A DNA stretch of 64,000 bases from Cloacibacterium sp046296655 (GCA_046296655.1 JBKBLE010000010.1:1-64000); one strand, 5' to 3'. Positions 1 through 9,035 are shown, counted from the first letter of the stretch. Numbers and translations are program-made. The notes: generated by a model from the sequence alone, not told the origin.

Positions 1-288
1 GCTTTGCAGAAATTAATTTCTGAAAACTCTGAAACGCTGGTAGATATTTATAACCTAGGAACAGGAAAAGGAAGTTCGGTTCTTGAAGTAGTTCATGCTT
101 TTGAAAAAGCCAATGATGTAGCTGTTCCTTATCAAATTTGTGAAAGAAGAGCGGGCGACATTACCATCGCTTATGCAAACGCAGATAAAGCAGAAAAAGA
201 ACTCGGTTGGAAAGCAGAAACTTCTTTGGAAGAAGCACTCAGAACCGTTTGGCAATGGCAAAAATATTTAGAAACCAGAGAAAAATAA
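1..288 (+). CDS. galE: UDP-glucose 4-epimerase, C-terminal part (cut by window edge)
   Basis: Only the last 95 codons are present; the reading frame is open to base 1, so the gene starts outside the window. GalE interconverts UDP-glucose and UDP-galactose with bound NAD and feeds cell-surface polysaccharide synthesis. The visible piece has the family's C-terminal features: YNLGTGKGSSVLEVV, then GDI..AYANADKAEKELGW and a closing W-W pair, which match the end of E. coli GalE well. It ends 6 bases before the next gene, suggesting co-transcription with the nucleotidyltransferase. A related epimerase acting on another UDP-sugar cannot be excluded because the N-terminal Rossmann domain is missing. 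Confidence 0.85.
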   Translation, partial: ALQKLISENSETLVDIYNLGTGKGSSVLEVVHAFEKANDVAVPYQICERRAGDITIAYANADKAEKELGWKAETSLEEALRTVWQWQKYLETREK

Positions 289-294
289 AAAACT

Positions 295-732
295 ATGAAA
301 ACCCAAAAAATAGGAATTACTTTTTCATCATTTGATTTGCTTCATGCAGGTCATATCAAAATGTTAGAAGAAGCAAAAACGGTTTGTGATTATTTGATTG
401 TAGGGTTGCAATTAGACCCAGCTTATGATAGACCTACTAAAAACAAACCTACTCAAACGGTTGTAGAACGCTATATTCAGCTAAAAGCAGTAAATGCAGT
501 TGACGAAATCGTTCCCTATTATACAGAGCAAGATTTAGAGGATATTTTGAGATCTTTTGTGATTGATGTGAGAATTATTGGTGATGAATATAAAGACAAA
601 GATTTCACAGGGAAGCAGTATTGTGAAGAAAAAGGAATTGAAATTTATTACAATAAAAGAGACCACCGCTTTTCTTCCACTGATTTAAGAAAAAGAATCT
701 ACGAAGCCGAAAAAGCGAAGCTAGATAAATAA
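295..732 (+). CDS. cytidylyltransferase-like nucleotidyltransferase (TagD/GCT family)
   Basis: A 145-residue single-domain nucleotidyltransferase. Seen: the HxGH nucleotide-binding signature (LLHAGH, residues 16-21) near the N-terminus and the R-x-S-S-T-D-L-R signature (RFSSTDLR) near the C-terminus, both diagnostic for the glycerol-3-phosphate cytidylyltransferase/adenylyltransferase superfamily, and a length typical of TagD-like enzymes. Known members make CDP-glycerol, CDP-ethanolamine or ADP-heptose-type activated groups; the substrate here cannot be read from sequence. It follows galE by 6 bases, so a role in surface glycan precursor supply is a reasonable inference. The ATG at 295 agrees with the family start (M..KIGITFSSFDLLHAGH). 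Confidence 0.8.
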   Translation: MKTQKIGITFSSFDLLHAGHIKMLEEAKTVCDYLIVGLQLDPAYDRPTKNKPTQTVVERYIQLKAVNAVDEIVPYYTEQDLEDILRSFVIDVRIIGDEYKDKDFTGKQYCEEKGIEIYYNKRDHRFSSTDLRKRIYEAEKAKLDK

Positions 733-733
733 A

Positions 734-767
734 AAAATCCGAGAAATTTTTCTCGGATTTTGTTTTT
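734..767. terminator. bidirectional rho-independent terminator
   Basis: A perfect 13-bp stem (734-746 with 749-761, core AATCCGAGAAA) has A-rich and T-rich flanks on both sides. It lies between the convergent nucleotidyltransferase (plus) and TonB receptor (minus) genes and can serve both. Confidence 0.85.
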
Positions 768-768
768 A

Positions 769-3255
769 TTACATTGGAATGTCATCCATTCCGCCATTAT
801 CTCTTTGCTGGTCTTGTTTTCTTGGTTTCATTTTCTTTTCGTCAGCAAATTTATTCTTAAATCTGTATGAGAAAGACATCATAACCGTTCTAGGCATAAA
901 TTGCATCTCTGCTTCTCTGTAGAAATCTTCTCCATATGTTTTTATACGTCTCTTTCTTGTGTTAAAAACGTCTTGTACATTTAGGTTGATGGTTCCTTGA
1001 TTGTTAAGTATATTTCTGCTGATCCCAAAATTCATTGCATAAATTGCTAATCTTTCGTTTTGGAAAGTTTTTTGAGGAGCATTATAGTTTCCTTGTAATT
1101 GTAAGTTGGTTTGTTTATCTAATTTTATTGCAGTGGTATGTCTAGTTTGGAAAGATGTTCCTGAATTTTCCGTTTTTATGTTATTAAATTCAGATTCATT
1201 TTTATAACCAAATAGGTTAAAATTACCAAATACTCTTAACCATTTAGTAGCAGTAATATTATAGTTAAAATCCATACCATATCTGTCTTCTGTACCTAAG
1301 TTAGCAGGCATAGATACATAGTTTCCGTCTGTGTCTTTGGTTACTGTAAAATTGATGTCATCATTTGTTCTTTGGTAGTATAGAGTAGGATTGATGGTTA
1401 ATTTATTTCCTTTAGAGTAGTTATAACCCAACTCAAATGAATTTACATACGAAGGATTAAGGTCTGCGTTTCCTTTAAAATAGTTGGTAGCATTTTGAAG
1501 TCTGTATGCTGGAATAAGTTGGAAAGATCTAGGTCTATTAATTCTTCTAGCATAATTTAATGAAAATTGGCTTTTATCTGTGATGTTATAACTTAAAAAT
1601 ACAGAAGGGAAAAATCCGTTATAAGATTTATTGTTTTTAAGATTATTGATAGGTGTTACAGGATTTGTTCTGATATCGTAACCATTGAAAACCGTAGCAA
1701 TACTGGTGTTCTCATTTCTTAGTCCTAATTGATAACCAAAATTGTCGAATTTACTTTTGAATTGAGCATAAATGGCTAATATTTTCTCGGTATAATCTGT
1801 TTTATTAGAGAATCTTTCGTCTAAATCTTGTCCAGCAGTTACATCATAAAAAAGGTTTTCAGTAATGTTGTTTCTGAAATCATATCTTGCTCCTGCTTCA
1901 AATTTAGAATCTTCTGTAATAGGAAGTTCATAATCTGCTTTTGCAATCCAAGTTTTTTGATTGTTATTATTATAATTATTCTGACTTACGCTATTGATGT
2001 AATTGTCTTCAATGTCTTCAAAATTATTATTCTTGGTTTTTTGAAAACTTCCACTTGCTGATAAAACATGTCCTTTATTGTCAAATTTATGCTCTAAACC
2101 TGCGTCTAATTGTACACTGTTATTTTCGCCTTCTCCATTAACATTTCTAGAAGAATTACCAAATTTAGTAGAACTAGTAGTAGATGTAGATTCGCTATCA
2201 CTATTATTACCATTGGTCGTAATAGAGAAATTAGCAGAGGTGAAGTCAGTAAAATTATAATTCAGTCCAGTAGTGAAGTTGAAGTTCTTAAAGTTATTGG
2301 TATTTAAGCTTTCAATATTATAAATTTCTGCATTTCCCATATCATTAGAGTAGGTTTTGTTTTTGTTTTCAAATTTTCCAAAACCACCACCACCATTCAC
2401 AAACCAAGAAAATTTACCATAATTCCAAGATAGATTGGTATTAAGTCTTGATTGGGGAAGATAGCCTACAGTTCCTTCTACAGAACCATTAAATCCTAAT
2501 CCTTTTGATTTTTTTAATACAATGTTTAAAATCCCAGCTGTACCTGAAGCTTCGTATTTAGAAGAAGGGTTTGTAATCACTTCTATCTTTTCTATTTGGT
2601 CTGCTGGAATATTTTTTAGAGCATTACTGTCATCTGTAATGCCTAAAATAGATGAAGGTTTTCCGTTAATTAAGAACTTAATGTTTGAGTTTCCTCTCAT
2701 AGAAACACTTCCGTCTGCATCTACATTTACAGAAGGTACATTAGCGAGTACATCTTGTAAATTCCCACCTTTTGCAGTTAAATCTTGAGTAACATCATAT
2801 GTTTTTTTATCAAGTTCTACCTTGTAAACAGGTTTTGAAGCTGTAAGAGTTACACCTTCTATATCTTTGGTTTTTGCGTTAGTAACTTGTTGTTCAGATT
2901 CTATTTTGATGTTTCCTAAATAAGGATTTTGCCCGATGCTTTTTGTAAACACTAATCTTTTGAAATCTACAGCATCAATGGTGATTTCATAGTTTCCAGG
3001 AATAAGGTTGATGGTAAAGTTTCCTTTCTCATCGGTTAAGGTAGCATCGCTAAAAAGCGCAGCATTTTCTTTTACGGTTTTATTGCTAAAAGAGATAGAA
3101 GCATAAGGAACGGCATTGTTTTGTGCATCTACAATTTTACCTGAAATTTGTTGTTTTTCTTGTGCAAAAGCCATTGCAGCAGCAGAAAGAACGAGAGTTA
3201 GACCTAGTGTTTTTTTGGTAATTAAATTTAGAATTTCTGTTTGAATCATCTTCAT
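769..3255 (-). CDS. TonB-dependent outer-membrane beta-barrel receptor
   Basis: An 828-residue outer-membrane protein. A signal peptide (residues 1-31, hydrophobic core then AFA|Q) is followed by a CarboxypepD-regulatory-like domain at about 37-120 (ISGKIVDAQNNAVPYASI). Next is a plug domain at about 150-245, with VPSVNVDADGSVSMRGN and the typical SKYEASGTAGILNIVLKK end, then a long aromatic-rich beta-barrel to about residue 795. The charged tail (KPRKQDQQRDNGGMDD) extends past the last strand, as is usual in this beta-barrel subfamily. These proteins take up ligands through TonB-ExbB-ExbD; the ligand is unknown, and no SusD partner or ligand-specific gene is adjacent. It appears monocistronic. 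Repetitive Asn/Ser/Thr stretches in the barrel make several antisense open frames, which I regard as shadows. Confidence 0.9.
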   Translation of the reverse strand: MKMIQTEILNLITKKTLGLTLVLSAAAMAFAQEKQQISGKIVDAQNNAVPYASISFSNKTVKENAALFSDATLTDEKGNFTINLIPGNYEITIDAVDFKRLVFTKSIGQNPYLGNIKIESEQQVTNAKTKDIEGVTLTASKPVYKVELDKKTYDVTQDLTAKGGNLQDVLANVPSVNVDADGSVSMRGNSNIKFLINGKPSSILGITDDSNALKNIPADQIEKIEVITNPSSKYEASGTAGILNIVLKKSKGLGFNGSVEGTVGYLPQSRLNTNLSWNYGKFSWFVNGGGGFGKFENKNKTYSNDMGNAEIYNIESLNTNNFKNFNFTTGLNYNFTDFTSANFSITTNGNNSDSESTSTTSSTKFGNSSRNVNGEGENNSVQLDAGLEHKFDNKGHVLSASGSFQKTKNNNFEDIEDNYINSVSQNNYNNNNQKTWIAKADYELPITEDSKFEAGARYDFRNNITENLFYDVTAGQDLDERFSNKTDYTEKILAIYAQFKSKFDNFGYQLGLRNENTSIATVFNGYDIRTNPVTPINNLKNNKSYNGFFPSVFLSYNITDKSQFSLNYARRINRPRSFQLIPAYRLQNATNYFKGNADLNPSYVNSFELGYNYSKGNKLTINPTLYYQRTNDDINFTVTKDTDGNYVSMPANLGTEDRYGMDFNYNITATKWLRVFGNFNLFGYKNESEFNNIKTENSGTSFQTRHTTAIKLDKQTNLQLQGNYNAPQKTFQNERLAIYAMNFGISRNILNNQGTINLNVQDVFNTRKRRIKTYGEDFYREAEMQFMPRTVMMSFSYRFKNKFADEKKMKPRKQDQQRDNGGMDDIPM

Positions 3256-3321
3256 TAATTTTTGTGTTGTGAAGCTAATTTTAGCTCCAGATTATTTTTT
3301 TAAATTTTTAATAAATAAAAA

Positions 3322-3348
3322 GATTTCTGTGAATTAGACGCAGAAATC
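3322..3348 (-). terminator. terminator after mltG
   Basis: On the minus strand, stem GATTTCTG/CAGAAATC with an 11-base loop is followed by TTTTTATTTATT. It lies 41 bases past the mltG stop and upstream of the TonB receptor start. Confidence 0.65.
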
Positions 3349-3388
3349 CTTAATATGTTAAATGAAATAAAGTTAAAATTTTGTTAAT

Positions 3389-4426
3389 TTATTGGGTGAT
3401 GTTTTTTGAATTGAGCCAATCTTGATAAGCTTTTGCATTCGCAGCGTGTTCTACATCATTGTCTGTAAATTTGTGATAACCCATTCTTTTTGGGTCGGCA
3501 CACATGTAAATATAATTGTTATTTTCTGCGTTTAGAACGGCATCTACAGAATTTTTATCAACCACGCAAATTGGTCCCGGTGGAATTCCTTTTACTGCAT
3601 AAGTATTGTAAGGAGAAGGGAAAGAAAGATGCTTGTAAAGCACTCTTTTAATATCTTGAGTAAAGTTGTTTTCCTTATTAATCGCATAAATTACAGTCGG
3701 GTCAGATTGTAACTTCATGCCTTTTCTTACACGATTAAGATATAAGCCTGCGATGGTTTTTTGCTCGTCTGTTTTTCCACCAGATTCTTTGTAAACGATA
3801 GAAGCTAGTGCATAAATTTCTTCTCTAGAAAGGTTGAGTTTTTTCTCTTTGGCAAGTCTTTCTTCGTTCCAAAATTCTTGATATTGTTTTTCGAATTTTT
3901 CAAAAAATTCTGCTGGTTTTACTGTCCAAAAGAATTGGTAAGTGTCTGCAAAGAAGTATTTTTTTAAGTCTTCGGCGTTATTATAACCTTTAGAAACTGC
4001 AATTTTATTGAATTCTTTTACAAAAGTTAAAGAATCTGCTTCTGTTTTTCTAGAAACTCTTCCTATCATTTGATAAACATCATTGAAATCTCCAATTCTA
4101 AAAGAATTTGGCGTTTGGTTTCCAGCTTTAATCATGTTTACCAAGTCTGTGTTGTCTGTTCCAGACTCAATTTTATAACGACCAGGCTTAATTTTTTGGT
4201 CAAGATTTTTCTTAAGTGCTACTTCTTTGAAACTTTCTTTATTTTTAAGATAAGGAGAGATAGAATCAAGAACCTGTTCGAAATTTGCACCTGTCGGAAC
4301 GAGAATATAGCCTTCTTTTGCTACGTTTCCGAGTTTATATTTTTTCAAAAAATTAAATGCAAAGTATCCGCCAATCAAAAAAACGATTAGCCCAATAACA
4401 GCGATGATAGAACAACCTTTTTTCAT
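3389..4426 (-). CDS. mltG: endolytic murein transglycosylase MltG (YceG family)
   Basis: A 345-residue inner-membrane lytic transglycosylase that cuts nascent glycan strands and is thought to set peptidoglycan chain length. Seen: one N-terminal membrane helix (about residues 5-28), a LysM-like middle region, and the conserved catalytic block ASIVYKESGG, where Glu aligns with catalytic Glu218 of E. coli MltG, then LYLNRVRKGMKLQSDPTVIYA. Length is usual for the family. It lies downstream of dapF on the same strand across an 87-base gap that contains a heptamer repeat array, and is probably co-transcribed with dapF; both serve cell-wall synthesis. Confidence 0.92.
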   Translation of the reverse strand: MKKGCSIIAVIGLIVFLIGGYFAFNFLKKYKLGNVAKEGYILVPTGANFEQVLDSISPYLKNKESFKEVALKKNLDQKIKPGRYKIESGTDNTDLVNMIKAGNQTPNSFRIGDFNDVYQMIGRVSRKTEADSLTFVKEFNKIAVSKGYNNAEDLKKYFFADTYQFFWTVKPAEFFEKFEKQYQEFWNEERLAKEKKLNLSREEIYALASIVYKESGGKTDEQKTIAGLYLNRVRKGMKLQSDPTVIYAINKENNFTQDIKRVLYKHLSFPSPYNTYAVKGIPPGPICVVDKNSVDAVLNAENNNYIYMCADPKRMGYHKFTDNDVEHAANAKAYQDWLNSKNITQ

Positions 4427-4444
4427 AAATAATTATTGCTTTTT

Positions 4445-4513
4445 GCCTTCAGCTTTCAGCTTTTGGCATTTATTTTTAGTTAGCTGATTGCAGAATGCTG
4501 ACAGCCGATTGCA
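4445..4513 (-). repeat. degenerate heptamer repeat array between dapF and mltG
   Basis: On the minus strand (the coding strand here) the array starts directly after the dapF stop codon: GCAATCG, GCTGTCA, GCATTCT, GCAATCA, a 17-base AT-rich interruption, then GCCAAAA, GCTGAAA, GCTGAAG. Period 7 is kept within each block. Module order (GCAATCA-type, then GC.GAAA-type) is the same as in the hemN and pdhC arrays. Confidence 0.8.
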
Positions 4514-5299
4514 TTATAAATTGATTTTTCCTTTGAAAACTTGTTTTGCGGGACCTTCTAGCCAAACGTTTTTGAAGCCGTTTTCAGTTTTTTCTGCATA
4601 TACTTTTAGATTTCCGCCCAGAACTTTTACGTCTACTTTTTCAACATGATTTTGAAGCATGTAAACCAATGAACAAGCAGTTACACCCGTTCCACAACTG
4701 TAAGTTTCGTCTTCTACACCACGTTCATAAGTTCTTACGAAGATTTTATTTTCAGCAGTTTTTTCTACAAAATTCACATTAATGCCTTCTTGAGCGTATC
4801 TTTCAGAATTTCTGATAGCATAACCATTTTTGTAAACATCGAAATTTTCTAAATTTTCTACATATTTCACAAAATGAGGAGAACCTGTATTGAGTTCAAA
4901 ATCTTCATCAATGTTTTTAATATTTTCTACATCTATCATTTTCAGTTTAACCGTTCCTAAATTCATTTCAGCTTCATGTAAACCATCGATAGCCATAAAA
5001 GTACATTTATCTTCGAAAATGTCTAAAAAATGGGCAAAAGCTACAATGCATCTTCCACCATTTCCACACATGGTAGATTCATTTCCGTCTGAATTGTAAT
5101 ACACCATTTTGAAATCTGTTTTAAAATCTCCTTCTGCTGCATTTTCTAGTAAAATAAGTCCATCACCGCCAATTCCGAAACGTCTGTCGCAGAGTTTTTT
5201 AATGATTTCTGTATCTTTTGGGAAACTTAGATCACGATTGTCTATCATCACAAAATCGTTTCCTGTTCCTTGATATTTATAAAAATCTAGTGTTGTCAT
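4514..5299 (-). CDS. dapF: diaminopimelate epimerase
   Basis: A 261-residue PLP-independent epimerase that converts LL- to meso-diaminopimelate for lysine and peptidoglycan. Both catalytic cysteine motifs are present: ESTMCGNGGRC (proton shuttle, N-terminal half) and TYSCGTGVTAC (C-terminal half). The N-terminus FYKYQGTGNDFVMIDN is the standard start, which supports the ATG at 5299. A TATATTTG -7 element lies 33-40 bases upstream. mltG follows on the same strand. Confidence 0.95.
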   Translation of the reverse strand: MTTLDFYKYQGTGNDFVMIDNRDLSFPKDTEIIKKLCDRRFGIGGDGLILLENAAEGDFKTDFKMVYYNSDGNESTMCGNGGRCIVAFAHFLDIFEDKCTFMAIDGLHEAEMNLGTVKLKMIDVENIKNIDEDFELNTGSPHFVKYVENLENFDVYKNGYAIRNSERYAQEGINVNFVEKTAENKIFVRTYERGVEDETYSCGTGVTACSLVYMLQNHVEKVDVKVLGGNLKVYAEKTENGFKNVWLEGPAKQVFKGKINL

Positions 5300-5332
5300 T
5301 AATTTTTAAAATTGAAATAATGAATAAGTTTG

Positions 5333-5340
5333 CAAATATA
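5333..5340 (-). promoter_or_regulatory. -7 promoter element of dapF
   Basis: Minus strand TATATTTG, an exact match to TAnnTTTG, 33 bases upstream of the dapF ATG. Confidence 0.55.
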
Positions 5341-5359
5341 TCTTAGATTATTAGAATTT

Positions 5360-6022
5360 TTACATTTTTTTGATTGATTTTTTCCATTCTAAATATCCGA
5401 GATAAGCCATTATCGTGAAAACCAAATATTGTACCGAAGTAATTCCCAGTCCTTTGTAGAGCATCATTGGGATGCAAATAAAATCGCCAATCATCCAAAA
5501 AATCCAGTTTTCTATTTTTCTCTTTGCCATAAACCACATTCCTACTAAAAATATAGAAGTGGTGAATACATCTAGCCAATTTGCCCAATCGAGATGATGC
5601 AGTCCTAAATTTACATTATCAGTAGAAAAATGATTGTCAATTGCAGGTTTATAATAATAAATGAGGGTAACCAACCCTAAACTGAAGACAAATAAAACTG
5701 TGGCAAAAATCCATTGTTTAAAGTTTGCCCACGAAACTTCTACGTGGATGTTATCTTCTGAACTGGCTGACCAAAGAATCCAGCCATAAATGCTCATAAT
5801 CGTATAATACACATTAATCATAGCATCTCCTAAAAGTCCAAAATTAAAGAGTATATAAACATAAAGAGCCGTAGAAATAATACCTGTAGGATAAACCCAT
5901 ATATTTTTTTTGATGGAAAAATAAACACTCAGCAAGCCGAAAATAGTTGCCGTTGCTTCCAGAAAAATCTGAAAATTGGTGTAGGTTTCGTAAGGTTTGA
6001 AAAAAAGTTCGTACAAATTCAT
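5360..6022 (-). CDS. pnuC: PnuC-family nicotinamide riboside-type transporter
   Basis: A 220-residue membrane protein with about seven hydrophobic segments. The PnuC family imports nicotinamide riboside, or in some subfamilies thiamine or riboflavin-type vitamins, by facilitated diffusion. Family features seen: WVYPTGIISTALYVYILF near the N-terminus, YYTIMSIYGWILW in the middle, and W..GDFICIPMMLYKGLGITSVQYLVF near the C-terminus. No kinase such as NadR or thiamine pyrophosphokinase is adjacent and no THI-box is visible, so substrate choice is uncertain. The ATG at 6022 is 6 bases from a TATCTTTG promoter element, predicting a very short leader. Confidence 0.85.
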   Translation of the reverse strand: MNLYELFFKPYETYTNFQIFLEATATIFGLLSVYFSIKKNIWVYPTGIISTALYVYILFNFGLLGDAMINVYYTIMSIYGWILWSASSEDNIHVEVSWANFKQWIFATVLFVFSLGLVTLIYYYKPAIDNHFSTDNVNLGLHHLDWANWLDVFTTSIFLVGMWFMAKRKIENWIFWMIGDFICIPMMLYKGLGITSVQYLVFTIMAYLGYLEWKKSIKKM

Positions 6023-6028
6023 TGTTTC

Positions 6029-6036
6029 AAAGATAA
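6029..6036 (-). promoter_or_regulatory. -7 promoter element of pnuC
   Basis: Minus strand TATCTTTG, an exact TAnnTTTG match ending 6 bases before the pnuC ATG; a nearly leaderless transcript is predicted. Confidence 0.6.
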
Positions 6037-6191
6037 AGATTTCGTTTAGAAAATAAGCGCGGAATTAAAAATTTAAAGATTCGCAAAAAAATAAATAAAA
6101 AAATGATAATCTTTCAATACTATTATTTACGGAAATCTACCATCTCTGTTAAAAAATTGAATAAAAGTTCTTAATAATTCTAAAAAATTTA

Positions 6192-6199
6192 TATTTTCG
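6192..6199 (+). promoter_or_regulatory. -7 promoter element of the amino acid permease gene
   Basis: TATTTTCG, one base from TAnnTTTG, 31 bases upstream of the ATG. The rest of the 208-base divergent gap (6023-6230) is AT-rich with no other structure that I can see. Confidence 0.45.
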
Positions 6200-6230
6200 T
6201 GAATTATAAAATGTAAAAAATTGATTTAAT

Positions 6231-7874
6231 ATGTCGAATATTTGGATTAAAAAGCCGATGGAAGCTTATGAGGCAGACATCAAAAAGAGTCAGCTGAAGA
6301 GAGTTCTCGGAAAATGGAGTTTAACAGCCATAGGAATTGGAGCCATTATTGGTGGTGGTATTTTTGTATTGACAGGAACTGGTGCATATTATAATGCAGG
6401 TCCAGCTCTTGCAATTTCTTTCGTAATTGCTGGGATTGCTTGTGTGTTAGCAGCACTGTGTTACGCAGAATTTGCATCTATTCTACCCGTAGAAGGTTCT
6501 GCTTATGCGTATGCGTATGGAACAGTAGGAGAGATTTTCGCATGGATTATTGGATGGGGATTGATACTAGAATACGCAATGGGTTCTATGACGGTGGCGG
6601 TTTCTTGGTCAGGATATTTTGGGAAATTGCTCAAAATGTTTGGCTTGCATCTTCCTTATTGGTTGACTACAGATCCTGGTACTGCTCAAAAGGCTTTTGG
6701 TGAAGCGACTAAACAAATTTCTAAAGGTAATTTACCAATAGAAAAATTACAATCTTTCCAAGAGACAATTAATAATTTTAACGCAGCGCCAGAAATATTT
6801 AATTTTAAATTATTTTTGAATTTTCCTGCTTTAGTTATAGTTTTAATAGTAATTTCTATATTATTGAGAGGAACTAAAGGTGCTGCAAAAGCTAATAATT
6901 TTATTGTAATGCTAAAAGTAGCTGCGATTATTTTCGTAATTGTAGCTGGAGCATTTTTCATTGATCCAGCTAACTGGACACCTTTTATTCCAGAGCCAAC
7001 TGTAATTACTGAAAACGGAGTTTCGCATAGTGCATATGGTTATGCCGGAATTATTGCGGGAGCTGCAGCTGTTTTTTTTGCTTACATTGGTTTTGATGCG
7101 GTTTCTACACAAGCTGGTGAAGCAATTAATCCTAAAAAAGATGTACCATTTGCCATTATTGCTTCTTTATTAATTTGTACTTTATTGTATATTTTAGTTT
7201 CATTGGTTTTAACAGGAATGATGCATTATTCAGATTTCAATCCACTAGGGAAATATCCAGATGCAATTAAAGCTCCAGTAGCTTATGCGTTTGATATTGC
7301 AGGTCAAGCTTGGGCAGGATACATCATCACGACTGCTGCTACAGTAGGTCTTATTTCTGTATTGATGGTAATGATTATGGGACAATCTAGAATTTTCTTA
7401 GGAATGTCTAAAGACGGTCTAATCCCTCAAGCATTTTCGAGAGTAGATGCAACGACAGGAGTACCAAGAAAAAACCTTATGATTTTAGGTTCTGTAATTG
7501 CGGTAGTTGCTGCCTTTACACCGATTAACGACTTAGCACACATGACCAGTTTCGGTACTTTATTCGCATTTACAATGGTATGTGTTGCAGTTTGGGTTTT
7601 GAGAGTAAAACAACCAAATCTTCAAAGAAATTTTAGAGTTCCTGCTTTGCCAGTAATTGCAACTTTAGGAATTTTAATTAATATTTATTTGATTATTAAT
7701 TTAAGTATAGAAGCACAAACATATTCTGCAATTTGGTTGTTGTTTGGTTTTGTGATTTACTTCTTATACAGTAGAAAAAATTCTAAACTTCAAAATGGTG
7801 GTTTCGGTGAAACTTTCAAAGCGGAACAAGAACCTTTAGAAGAAATAGAAATCGATATTGATAATAAAGATTAA
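6231..7874 (+). CDS. APC-family amino acid permease (cationic amino acid transporter type)
   Basis: A 547-residue inner-membrane permease with about 12 hydrophobic segments. Seen: the first-helix signature GIGAIIGGGIFVLTG (unwound substrate-binding helix of the APC superfamily), SAYAYAYGTVGEIFAWIIGW, FFAYIGFDAVSTQAGEA in TM6, and a SRIFLGMSKDGLIPQAFS loop, all typical of the CAT/YfnA-type branch. Members import amino acids by proton symport; the exact substrate is not readable. A loop of about 70 residues between the third and fourth segments is long for the family. The acidic tail (QEPLEEIEIDIDNKD) is cytoplasmic. A terminator follows at once. Confidence 0.88.
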   Translation: MSNIWIKKPMEAYEADIKKSQLKRVLGKWSLTAIGIGAIIGGGIFVLTGTGAYYNAGPALAISFVIAGIACVLAALCYAEFASILPVEGSAYAYAYGTVGEIFAWIIGWGLILEYAMGSMTVAVSWSGYFGKLLKMFGLHLPYWLTTDPGTAQKAFGEATKQISKGNLPIEKLQSFQETINNFNAAPEIFNFKLFLNFPALVIVLIVISILLRGTKGAAKANNFIVMLKVAAIIFVIVAGAFFIDPANWTPFIPEPTVITENGVSHSAYGYAGIIAGAAAVFFAYIGFDAVSTQAGEAINPKKDVPFAIIASLLICTLLYILVSLVLTGMMHYSDFNPLGKYPDAIKAPVAYAFDIAGQAWAGYIITTAATVGLISVLMVMIMGQSRIFLGMSKDGLIPQAFSRVDATTGVPRKNLMILGSVIAVVAAFTPINDLAHMTSFGTLFAFTMVCVAVWVLRVKQPNLQRNFRVPALPVIATLGILINIYLIINLSIEAQTYSAIWLLFGFVIYFLYSRKNSKLQNGGFGETFKAEQEPLEEIEIDIDNKD

Positions 7875-7880
7875 CAAATT

Positions 7881-7909
7881 AAATCCCACTTTTGGTGGGA
7901 TTTTTTATT
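7881..7909 (+). terminator. terminator after the permease gene
   Basis: Stem AAATCCCAC/GTGGGATTT with a 5-base loop, followed by a T-run. Confidence 0.85.
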
Positions 7910-7926
7910 TTTGTAAAAAAGTAAAA

Positions 7927-8943
7927 ATGAAAAGATTAATATTAGCCTTTTGTTTGTTGGCTCATACTTTTATAATGGCTCAAAGTTTAGAATTTTCGGC
8001 TTTAGCAGATAACTATAACATGAGTGTAAGAGCAATTCAGATTTGGCAAAACAAAGTGTATTACGCTGCTACAGATTCTAAATTTGGGTATATTCATTTG
8101 AAAGAACCAAAGATTAGAAAGCAAATGAAATTATCAGATGCAAATCTTCAATTCAGAACTTTGGCGCAAACTAAAGATTTATTTTATACTGTAAATATCG
8201 AAAGTCCTGCTACTTTTTATAAAATTACCAAAAGTACTTTTACGGCAGAAGAAGTTTTTACCGATACCATAAAAACTGCATTTTATGACGCTTTCATGTT
8301 TGATGAAAAGGGAAGAGGATTGGCAATAAGTGACCCAAGAAAAGAAGGAAAGCCTCATTTTAGAATTATTTCGAGCAAAAATTATAAAAACGAAGGCGGA
8401 ATTATGCCGAAATATCAAGAAGGTGAAGCACATTTTGCAGCGAGCAATACCAATATTGCAATGAAAGGAAATACCGTTTGGATTGCAACAGGAGGAACGG
8501 TTTCTAGAATTTTTAAATTTAATTGGGATAAACCCTATATTTGGAATGTTTACAATACGCCTTTTGTCAATGGGAAATCTTCTACAGGAATTTATTCTAT
8601 TGATTTCTATGATGAGAAATTCGGGGTTGCAGTTGGCGGTGATTATACCCAACAATCAGATAATGTAAATAATATCGCTACAACTTCAGACGGTGGCGAA
8701 ACATGGCAAATTCAAGCTTCTGGAAAAAATGGAGGTTATAAAACATGTGTGAAAATTCGTCCGAAATCTAAAGGTAAAGACATTATTGCAGTGGGAGACC
8801 AAAACATAGAATTTTCTAGCGATTATGGAAAAACTTGGAAAATAATTTCACAAGAAAAAAATCTCTACGTTTGCGAATGGATTGATAAAAATACATTGGT
8901 TTTCGCTGGGAAAAATAGAATTTTAAAAGCAATTTTTAAATAG
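7927..8943 (+). CDS. secreted Asp-box/YCF48-like beta-propeller protein
   Basis: A 338-residue protein starting at the ATG at 7927, which opens a good signal peptide (KRLILAFCLLAHTFIMAQS); an in-frame ATG at 7858 overlaps the upstream gene and crosses the terminator, so I reject it. Two Asp-box motifs, SDGGETW and SSDYGKTW, lie in the C-terminal third, as in BNR/sialidase-fold and YCF48-like propellers. Flavobacterial homologues are usually annotated as oxidoreductase or YCF48-related, but no catalytic residues are evident. A periplasmic or surface assembly or binding role is only an inference. Confidence 0.75.
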   Translation: MKRLILAFCLLAHTFIMAQSLEFSALADNYNMSVRAIQIWQNKVYYAATDSKFGYIHLKEPKIRKQMKLSDANLQFRTLAQTKDLFYTVNIESPATFYKITKSTFTAEEVFTDTIKTAFYDAFMFDEKGRGLAISDPRKEGKPHFRIISSKNYKNEGGIMPKYQEGEAHFAASNTNIAMKGNTVWIATGGTVSRIFKFNWDKPYIWNVYNTPFVNGKSSTGIYSIDFYDEKFGVAVGGDYTQQSDNVNNIATTSDGGETWQIQASGKNGGYKTCVKIRPKSKGKDIIAVGDQNIEFSSDYGKTWKIISQEKNLYVCEWIDKNTLVFAGKNRILKAIFK

Positions 8944-8948
8944 TTCCA

Positions 8949-8966
8949 CACAGATTTCACAGATTT
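8949..8966 (+). repeat. two direct 9-bp repeats after a stop codon
   Basis: Two CACAGATTT units in tandem lie 5 bases after the propeller gene stop. Similar period 8-9 doublets occur at 27096-27113 and 35519-35534. Confidence 0.45.
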
Positions 8967-9035
8967 TTGCAGAAGATATTCATAAAATTAATAAACCTTA
9001 TCTAAGTTGTCTGTTAGAAATGACTAAATAAACCT

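Noticed and set aside
7858..7926. Upstream ATG for the Asp-box protein
   Set aside because: It overlaps the permease gene and the terminator hairpin; the ATG at 7927 gives a clean signal peptide.
8179..8655. 158-codon open frame on the minus strand inside the Asp-box protein gene
   Set aside because: Composition is that of a reverse-strand shadow (many I, N, S, F residues), with no promoter element or homologous features, and the plus-strand gene is clear.
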